Below, in pieces: positions 49,798-55,741 of a stretch of DNA of 55,741 nt. Every line of letters begins with the position of its first letter. The stretch's first letter is position 1. The notes beneath the pieces were generated by a model, which saw nothing but the letters and a program-made list of their open reading frames with translations, did not search any database and was not told the DNA's origin. The DNA comes from Sulfuriflexus sp032250955 (GTDB lineage Bacteria; Pseudomonadota; Gammaproteobacteria; AKS1): NCBI RefSeq assembly GCF_032250955.1, contig NZ_JAVVES010000010.1:1-55741 (forward strand), written 5' to 3'. Made by a program: the position numbers and the translations under genes.

Positions 49798-51152
49798 ACG
49801 CCTGCAGCATGCAACTTTCCGAGGTCGCCAGCGTACTGGGTGTACAGCATCGGGGTGCCGACGTGCACTTCAAAGGTGTCAGCACCGATACCCGCCATGT
49901 CCAGCCGGGTGAACTGTTCGTGGCCTTGCAGGGTGAGCGCTTCGATGCGCACGAATTCATTGCCGACGCGGCGGCCGGTGGTGCGGTGGCGGCGATTGTC
50001 AGTCGACCGGTCGACGCCGCTATGCCGGTAGTGCTGGTCGAAGATACGCAACGTGCACTCGGCCAGCTGGCGCATGCCTGGCGGGGCAGGTTTGATATCC
50101 CGGTTGCTGCCGTCACTGGCAGCAATGGCAAGACCACGGTCAAGGAAATGATCGCCAGCATCCTCAGCGTCAAGGGCAAACCGCTGGTCACCCGGGGCAA
50201 CCTGAATAACGAGATCGGTGTCCCTCTCACCCTGTTACGCATGGACAAGTCGCATAGCCATGCCGTGATCGAGATGGGCGCCAATCATATAGGAGAGATC
50301 GCCTACCTGGTTTCCCTCGCGGAGCCGGATGTTGGCCTGGTAACCAATGCCATGTCGGCCCACCTTGAAGGCTTTGGCAGCCTGGATGGCGTGGCACAGG
50401 CCAAGGGTGAAATGTTCGAATACCTGGGTGAGTCGGCAACGGCGATTGTGAATGCCGATGACAAATATGCAGATGCCTGGCGCGAACGCACCCGCCCGGC
50501 ACGGGTCATCAGTTTTGGTATCCGCCAGGCCGCCGATGTGTCGGCCGGCGAAATCGAGTTTGACCCGCGTGACTGGCAAACGTGTTTCACGATGCGGACA
50601 CCGGCAGGCGAAGCGCTTGTCCGCCTGCCGCTCGCCGGCCAGCACAATGTCATGAATGCCCTGGCCGCTACGGCTGCCTGCCTGGCGCTGGGCGTGTCAT
50701 TGGCAGAGGTGTGTGACGGGCTGGCGGGAATGGAAAACGTCAAGGGACGCCTGCGCGCTCAGCCAGTCAGCAACGGCGCCCTGTTGATCGACGATACCTA
50801 TAACGCCAACCCGTCTTCCTTGCAGGCCGGTCTCGATGTGCTGGCGATGATGCCGGGGAAGCGCTACCTCGTACTGGGTGATATGGCCGAGCTGGGTGAA
50901 GAGGCCGTTGCCTTGCACAAAAACGTTGCCAGCCAGGCACGCGAGGCCGGTGTGCAGTTTCTGTATGCAGTGGGCGAAAACAGCCGGCATGCGGTCGCAG
51001 CGTTTGGTGTCGGTGGGCAGCATTTTTCTGATCATGAAAGCCTGCTCTCGGCCTTGAGGGCCGAGCTGAATGAAAACAGCGTGGTATTGATTAAAGGCTC
51101 AAGGCTTATGCAGATGGAACGCATTGTCAGCGGCCTGCTGGGGGGAGAATAA
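49794..51152 (+). CDS. murF: UDP-MurNAc-tripeptide:D-Ala-D-Ala ligase MurF
   Basis: A 452-residue Mur ligase. The ATP loop is GSNGKTTVKEM (about 110-120); RGNLNNEIGVPLTLL, EMGANHIGEIAYL and DDTYNANPSS are typical of MurF. It adds D-Ala-D-Ala to complete the UDP-MurNAc-pentapeptide. Overlaps murE by 4 nt; mraY follows after 2 nt. Confidence 0.97.
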   Translation: MNACSMQLSEVASVLGVQHRGADVHFKGVSTDTRHVQPGELFVALQGERFDAHEFIADAAAGGAVAAIVSRPVDAAMPVVLVEDTQRALGQLAHAWRGRFDIPVAAVTGSNGKTTVKEMIASILSVKGKPLVTRGNLNNEIGVPLTLLRMDKSHSHAVIEMGANHIGEIAYLVSLAEPDVGLVTNAMSAHLEGFGSLDGVAQAKGEMFEYLGESATAIVNADDKYADAWRERTRPARVISFGIRQAADVSAGEIEFDPRDWQTCFTMRTPAGEALVRLPLAGQHNVMNALAATAACLALGVSLAEVCDGLAGMENVKGRLRAQPVSNGALLIDDTYNANPSSLQAGLDVLAMMPGKRYLVLGDMAELGEEAVALHKNVASQAREAGVQFLYAVGENSRHAVAAFGVGGQHFSDHESLLSALRAELNENSVVLIKGSRLMQMERIVSGLLGGE

Positions 51153-51154
51153 AC

Positions 51155-52237
51155 ATGCTGTATTACCTGACACAACAACTCGCCGAGACCTATAGTGGCT
51201 TTTATGTCTTCCAGTACCTGACGCTGCGCACCATCCTCGGGGTGCTGACCGCGTTGCTTATTTCTTTCATGATCGGCCCGGTCATGATCCGTCGTTTGAC
51301 CATGCGCCAGCTTGGCCAGCCGATCCGTGCCGACGGTCCACAGACCCACCTGAGCAAGGCCGGTACGCCGACCATGGGTGGTTCGCTGATCATTGTCGCC
51401 ATTGCGGTCAGCACCTTGCTCTGGGCTGATTTGAATAACCGCTATATATGGGTGGTGCTTGTGACCATGCTCGCCTTCGGTGTGATCGGTTTTTATGATG
51501 ACTACATCAAGCTGGTAAAACAGGACCCGCAGGGGCTGAAGTCACGTTACAAATACCTGTGGCAGTCCGTGGTGGGGATCATGATTGCCGTTTTCCTTTA
51601 TCAAACGGCGACACTCAGTGCAGAAACCACGCTCATCGTGCCTTTCTTCAAGGATGTCTCGATTGAGCTGGGCTGGTTGTTTATCCCGCTCACCTATTTT
51701 GTTGTTGTCGGTTCGAGTAATGCCGTCAACCTGACCGATGGACTGGATGGCCTGGCCATCATGCCAACCGTCATGGTCGGTGGTGCACTGGGGATATTTG
51801 CCTACACCACGGGCAACGTAAAGCTCGCCTCCTACCTGTTGATCCCTTACGTGCCGGGGGTCGGGGAGGTCGTGATTTTCTGTGGTGCCCTGGTCGGTGC
51901 CGGGCTGGGCTTTCTCTGGTTCAACGCCTACCCGGCGCAGGTTTTCATGGGCGATGTCGGTGCGCTGGCACTGGGCGCGGCACTCGGTGTGGTGGCCGTG
52001 GTAGTGCGGCAGGAACTTGTGCTCGTCATTATGGGCGGGGTATTTGTCATGGAAACCGTATCGGTGATCCTGCAAGTGGCCTCGTTCAAGTTAACCGGCA
52101 AACGTATCTTCCGCATGGCACCGTTACATCATCATTTCGAATTAAAGGGCTGGCCGGAACCGCGCGTGATTGTGCGCTTCTGGATCGTGACCGTGATCCT
52201 CGTGCTCATCGGTCTGGCAACACTGAAACTACGTTAA
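51155..52237 (+). CDS. mraY: phospho-MurNAc-pentapeptide translocase MraY
   Basis: A 360-residue enzyme with about ten membrane helices. The catalytic motifs are FYDDYIKL, NLTDGLDGLA and the loop MAPLHHHFELKGW. It joins phospho-MurNAc-pentapeptide to undecaprenyl phosphate to make lipid I at the inner membrane. Exactly the length of E. coli MraY. Confidence 0.98.
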   Translation: MLYYLTQQLAETYSGFYVFQYLTLRTILGVLTALLISFMIGPVMIRRLTMRQLGQPIRADGPQTHLSKAGTPTMGGSLIIVAIAVSTLLWADLNNRYIWVVLVTMLAFGVIGFYDDYIKLVKQDPQGLKSRYKYLWQSVVGIMIAVFLYQTATLSAETTLIVPFFKDVSIELGWLFIPLTYFVVVGSSNAVNLTDGLDGLAIMPTVMVGGALGIFAYTTGNVKLASYLLIPYVPGVGEVVIFCGALVGAGLGFLWFNAYPAQVFMGDVGALALGAALGVVAVVVRQELVLVIMGGVFVMETVSVILQVASFKLTGKRIFRMAPLHHHFELKGWPEPRVIVRFWIVTVILVLIGLATLKLR

Positions 52238-52255
52238 GGGCAATCGGCTAACAAC

Positions 52256-53593
52256 GTGAATAAACAGGCACAACAAACACTCATCGTCGGCCTTGGCAAG
52301 ACCGGCCTGTCGTGTGCGCGCCACCTGGCCGCGAAGGGTGTGCCGTTTATGGTGACCGACAGCCGCGCCGAGCCACCCGGCCTGCAGCAGTTGTGCGCCG
52401 AAATGCCCGGGCTTGACGCCCATGTCGGCGGCTTCGTGGACAGCGACTTTGCCAACGCCAAACAGATTATCCTGAGCCCGGGGATCTCCCGTCGTGACCG
52501 GCATGTGCAGGCCGCCGAACAACACGGTGCCGAGGTGCTCGGTGACATTGAATTATTTGCGCGCGAGGTCAGCGCACCGGTCGTGGCGATCACGGGCACC
52601 AATGGCAAGAGCACCGTGACCACCTTGCTTGCCGAGATGGCGAAGGCGAACGGCAAACATGTCCAGGTCGGCGGCAATCTCGGCATGCCCGCTTTAGAGT
52701 TGCTGCATGACGAACAAACGGAACTGTATGTGCTCGAGCTTTCCAGTTTCCAGCTCGAGACCACTTACTCGTTGAACGCGGTAGCCGCCGTTGTCCTGAA
52801 CATCACGGCTGACCACATGGATCGTTACGACAGTCTCGAGGCCTATGCGCAGACCAAGCAGGGCGTCTATCACGGTGACGGCGTGATGGTGATCAACCGT
52901 GATGACCCGTTGGTCGAGGCCATGGCCGATGCACAGCGCCGCGTGATCCGCTTTGGCCTGTCGATACCGCAAGACGATGATTTCGGCCTGCTGGAAAAGC
53001 ATGGCGAGGTCTGTCTCGCCAGGGGGCCGCAGGCCCTGCTGCCGGTCAGTGAGATGAAACTGGCAGGGCGCCATAACCAGGCCAATGCGCTGGCGGCACT
53101 GGCCCTGGGAACAGCCATTGAACTGGACCTCGCGGCGATGCTCGGCGTGTTACGCCGCTTCAGGGGCCTCGCCCATCGCAGTGAATGGGTTGCCGAAATC
53201 AACGCGGTCCGCTGGTATAACGATTCCAAGGCGACCAATGTTGGCGCCACCGTCGCTGCCCTCTCCGGCATGCCGGGCACACTCGTACTCATTGCCGGCG
53301 GTGATGGTAAAGGTGCTGATTTCACCGCCTTGCGCGAGGCTGTAAAGGAACGCGTACGCTGTGTCGTCTTGCTCGGCCGCGATGCGCCGCTAATCGAGCA
53401 GGCCATTCAGGGGGCCGTGCCACTTTGCCATGCGACAGATATGCAAGACGCCGTGCAGCAGGCGGCCGCATGTGCTGAACCCGGCGATAGCGTGTTGCTG
53501 TCACCGGCCTGTGCCAGTTTTGATATGTACACGAATTTCGAGGCGCGCGGGGCGGATTTCATTGCCGCGGTGCAGGAGCTTGCGGCATGCTGA
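52256..53593 (+). CDS. murD: UDP-MurNAc-L-Ala:D-Glu ligase MurD
   Basis: A 445-residue Mur ligase. N-terminal VGLGKTGLSCARHLA binds UDP, the ATP loop is AITGTNGKSTVTTLL, and LELSSFQLETT and WYNDSKATNVGAT are family marks. It adds D-glutamate. The start is GTG (52256), 18 nt after mraY. Overlaps ftsW by 7 nt. Confidence 0.97.
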   Translation: MNKQAQQTLIVGLGKTGLSCARHLAAKGVPFMVTDSRAEPPGLQQLCAEMPGLDAHVGGFVDSDFANAKQIILSPGISRRDRHVQAAEQHGAEVLGDIELFAREVSAPVVAITGTNGKSTVTTLLAEMAKANGKHVQVGGNLGMPALELLHDEQTELYVLELSSFQLETTYSLNAVAAVVLNITADHMDRYDSLEAYAQTKQGVYHGDGVMVINRDDPLVEAMADAQRRVIRFGLSIPQDDDFGLLEKHGEVCLARGPQALLPVSEMKLAGRHNQANALAALALGTAIELDLAAMLGVLRRFRGLAHRSEWVAEINAVRWYNDSKATNVGATVAALSGMPGTLVLIAGGDGKGADFTALREAVKERVRCVVLLGRDAPLIEQAIQGAVPLCHATDMQDAVQQAAACAEPGDSVLLSPACASFDMYTNFEARGADFIAAVQELAAC

Positions 53594-54798
53594 CGACCAC
53601 GCATAACGCCGCCGCCTTTGCCGGTCACCCGGCAGGTAATCGCAAACGTAGCAACGTGCAGGCGACGTTTGATCATGCCCTGTTGATGGCTGTTCTAATC
53701 ATCATGGGCCTGGGGCTGGTGATGGTTGCCTCGGCCTCGATTTCGATTGCTGACCGACAGCTTGGCGAGCCCTTCTACTACCTGTTTCGCCAGGGGCTGT
53801 ATGTCGTACTGGGTCTCGGGATGGCCGCCGTGGTAACCCGCATCCCACTGGATGTCTGGGAACGCATTAGCGCCGTGTTGCTGATGATAGGTCTGCTACT
53901 GCTTGTTTTTATCCTCCTGCCGGGCGTGGCACGGGAAATCAATGGCAGTACCCGCTGGCTGTCTCTCGGCCTGTTCAACCTGCAGCCTTCCGAGTTTATG
54001 AAGCTGTTTGTGATTATCTACCTGGCCAGTTACCTCGTGCGCCGTGGCGACGAGGTGCGGACCACCGTATGGGGCTTTCTCAAACCGATGCTGGTGCTGG
54101 TGCTGGCGGCACTCTTGTTGCTGCTGGAACCTGACATGGGCGCGGCTGCCGTGATCTTCGCGACGGCGCTCGGCATGATGTTTCTCGCCGGCGTCCGCAT
54201 CTGGCATTTTGGTGTGCTGCTGTTGCTCATCGCGGGCTCGGTGGTGACACTGACGATTACCTCGCCATACCGGATGGAGCGCGTGACTGCCTTCCTCAAC
54301 CCCTGGGCAGATCCATTCAACAGCGGCTTCCAGTTGACCCAGTCCCTGATCGCGTTTGGCCGCGGCGAGTGGTTCGGGGTGGGCCTGGGCGGCAGTGTGC
54401 AAAAATTATTCTATCTGCCCGAGGCACATACCGATTTTATGTTTGCCGTGCTGGCCGAAGAACTGGGTATGTTTGGCGCCCTGGCTGTCGTCTTGCTGTT
54501 CGTCTTTGTCGCCGTACGCGCCTTCCGGCTTGCCGGCCAGGCGCGTCAGCTGGGGCTCGATTTTGCCGCCTATACGGCCTACGGCATTAGCCTGTGGCTA
54601 AGCATGCAGGCCTTCATCAATATCGGCGTGAATACCGGTGTCTTGCCGACCAAGGGCCTGACCCTGCCACTCATGAGTTACGGCGGCAGCAGCATGCTGG
54701 CCACCTGTATCGCGGTGGGCCTGCTGCTGCGGGTGGATATCGAAACCCGCGAAGCCTGGGTGCGCTCGGTCGATGTGAAACGGGGAGGTGGCCGATGA
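53587..54798 (+). CDS. ftsW: septal peptidoglycan glycosyltransferase FtsW
   Basis: A 403-residue SEDS-family membrane protein with about ten helices. Marks include GLVMVASAS, GSTRWLSLGLFNLQPSEFMKL, the periplasmic catalytic-type region LLLEPDMGAA, and LPLMSYGGSSML. It polymerises lipid II at the septum with FtsI. A 25-residue cytoplasmic N terminus precedes the first helix. Overlaps murG by 4 nt. Confidence 0.96.
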   Translation: MLTTTHNAAAFAGHPAGNRKRSNVQATFDHALLMAVLIIMGLGLVMVASASISIADRQLGEPFYYLFRQGLYVVLGLGMAAVVTRIPLDVWERISAVLLMIGLLLLVFILLPGVAREINGSTRWLSLGLFNLQPSEFMKLFVIIYLASYLVRRGDEVRTTVWGFLKPMLVLVLAALLLLLEPDMGAAAVIFATALGMMFLAGVRIWHFGVLLLLIAGSVVTLTITSPYRMERVTAFLNPWADPFNSGFQLTQSLIAFGRGEWFGVGLGGSVQKLFYLPEAHTDFMFAVLAEELGMFGALAVVLLFVFVAVRAFRLAGQARQLGLDFAAYTAYGISLWLSMQAFINIGVNTGVLPTKGLTLPLMSYGGSSMLATCIAVGLLLRVDIETREAWVRSVDVKRGGGR

Positions 54799-55741
54799 GT
54801 AAAGCACAGCCGCGTATCCTGATCATGGCCGGTGGCACGGGCGGGCATGTCTTTCCGGCACTGGCCGTGGCCGACAAGCTGCGCGCAGAAGGTATCGAGA
54901 TCGCCTGGCTCGGTACACGGCACGGTCTCGAATCCCGCGTGGTGCCGGCGGCGAATATCCCCCTGTATACGATCCCGATCAGCGGTCTGCGCGGCAAAGG
55001 TGCGCTGGGCTGGTTACTGGCGCCGTTCCGCATCACGTATGCCGTGCTGGTGGCCATGGGGATTGTGCATAAACTGAAACCCGGTGCGGTACTTGGCATG
55101 GGTGGTTTTGTTACCGGCCCCGGCGGCATCGCCGGCTGGTTATTGCGTCGGCCCCTGCTTGTCCACGAACAGAATGCGATTGCCGGCCTGACCAACAGAC
55201 TGCTGGCACGTTTTGCCGACACTGTCATGGAGGCCTTCCCGGCGGCATTCAGTGATCGTTACCACCCGGTGCAGACCGGTAACCCGGTACGCAAGGACAT
55301 CGCCGCGCTGGCCAGCCCTGAACAGCGACTTGCCGATCGACACGGTGCCATTCATATCCTTGTGATTGGCGGCAGCCTCGGGGCGCGGGCCCTGAATGAA
55401 GTCGTGCCGGCCGCACTGGCAGAACTGGATGCACAAGCCCGCCCGCAGGTCTGGCAGCAAACAGGCAAGGCCATGCACGAACAGACGTGCGCTGATTATG
55501 CGGCGCGCGCTATCCCGGCACGCGTCGATGCCTTTATTGATGATATGGCCGAGGCCTATGCCTGGGCGGACGTGGTGATATGCCGCGCCGGTGCCCTGAC
55601 TATTGCCGAACTGGCCGCCGCCGGGGTGGCCTCGATCCTCGTGCCTTATCCGCATGCGGTGGATGACCATCAGACCGCCAATGCCCGTTTTCTCGAACAG
55701 GCCGGGGCCGCCGTCCTGTTGCCACAGGGGAAGTTGACCGC
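54795..55741 (+). CDS. murG: MurG glycosyltransferase, cut by the window edge
   Basis: At least 315 residues of MurG are present; the C-terminal 40 or so lie outside the window. Motifs are ILIMAGGTGGHVFPALAVA, GMGGFVTGPGGIAGWL, VIGGSLGARALNEVVP and the UDP-GlcNAc-binding GALTIAELAAAG. It adds GlcNAc to lipid I, giving lipid II. The frame is intact up to the edge, so it is not a pseudogene. Confidence 0.96.
   Translation, partial: MSKAQPRILIMAGGTGGHVFPALAVADKLRAEGIEIAWLGTRHGLESRVVPAANIPLYTIPISGLRGKGALGWLLAPFRITYAVLVAMGIVHKLKPGAVLGMGGFVTGPGGIAGWLLRRPLLVHEQNAIAGLTNRLLARFADTVMEAFPAAFSDRYHPVQTGNPVRKDIAALASPEQRLADRHGAIHILVIGGSLGARALNEVVPAALAELDAQARPQVWQQTGKAMHEQTCADYAARAIPARVDAFIDDMAEAYAWADVVICRAGALTIAELAAAGVASILVPYPHAVDDHQTANARFLEQAGAAVLLPQGKLT

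Noticed and set aside
54795..55741. MurG ending early
   Set aside because: The frame is open to the last base of the window, so it is cut by the edge and is not a truncated gene.

Overview
This window comes from the chromosome of a Gram-negative bacterium, almost certainly a gammaproteobacterium. The evidence is the gene content and gene order: the kdsD-kdsC-lptCAB-rpoN-hpf-ptsN-rapZ block, the mla-ibaG-murA block, the rsmI/lpoA-yraN-diaA-dolP block, the sspA-sspB pair and a classical dcw (division and cell wall) cluster all follow gammaproteobacterial order. Short-form HisG next to murA, PTS genes without a sugar permease, and petABC followed by sspAB suggest a free-living, respiring lineage of the Chromatiales type (inference from synteny; no species is claimed). 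Coding density is high. No tRNA, rRNA, CRISPR array, integrase or transposase was seen.

Layout. (1) 77-12856, all minus strand: one long operon-like run, read from high to low coordinates. It starts with a YrbG-type antiporter, then KDO synthesis (kdsD, kdsC), the LPS transport genes lptC, lptA, lptB, sigma-54 (rpoN), hibernation factor (hpf), then a regulatory phosphotransferase set (ptsN, hprK, rapZ, an EIIA-Man-like gene, ptsH, ptsI), and finally the Mg transporter mgtE and a tiny lipoprotein. Many genes overlap by 4 nt. (2) 13313-18185: mlaA on the minus strand, two small unknown genes, then mlaF-mlaE-mlaD-mlaB-ibaG on the plus strand. mlaC is not in its usual place between mlaD and mlaB. 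(3) 18280-22849: murA, hisG, hisD, hisC. A long inverted repeat is inserted between hisD and hisC; a related inverted repeat lies near 13.1 kb.

(4) 22850-29931: a stretch that looks accessory, inserted between otherwise conserved neighbours. It carries an encapsulated-ferritin-like gene without its encapsulin shell gene, a beta-carbonic anhydrase, a secreted protein with Gly/Met-rich tandem repeats, a pyruvate:ferredoxin oxidoreductase and a dihydroorotate-dehydrogenase-like flavoprotein. The first part is visibly richer in A+T than its surroundings. (5) 29932-36803: a DegS/AlgW-type protease (minus), a Nif3-like protein, the cytochrome bc1 operon petABC, sspA-sspB, a DUF3301 membrane protein and a macrodomain protein.

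(6) 36811-43059, minus strand: bioA, an FAD-linked oxidase, dolP, diaA/gmhA-like, yraN and lpoA, with rsmI divergent on the plus strand. (7) 44168-44526: the RNase P RNA gene rnpB. (8) 44694-55741: the dcw cluster mraZ-rsmH-ftsL-ftsI-murE-murF-mraY-murD-ftsW-murG, headed by a good sigma-70 promoter that overlaps 10-bp-spaced repeats resembling MraZ operator boxes; murG runs off the right edge.

Taken together, most of the window builds and guards the envelope: LPS precursor and transport, phospholipid trafficking, peptidoglycan synthesis and septation, and outer-membrane quality control. It also holds nitrogen/carbon signalling through a sugar-independent PTS, and respiratory electron transfer. 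The least ordinary points are the orphan encapsulated-ferritin-like gene, the pair of related long inverted repeats, the absent mlaC, and a short DUF72-like protein beside the mla operon.
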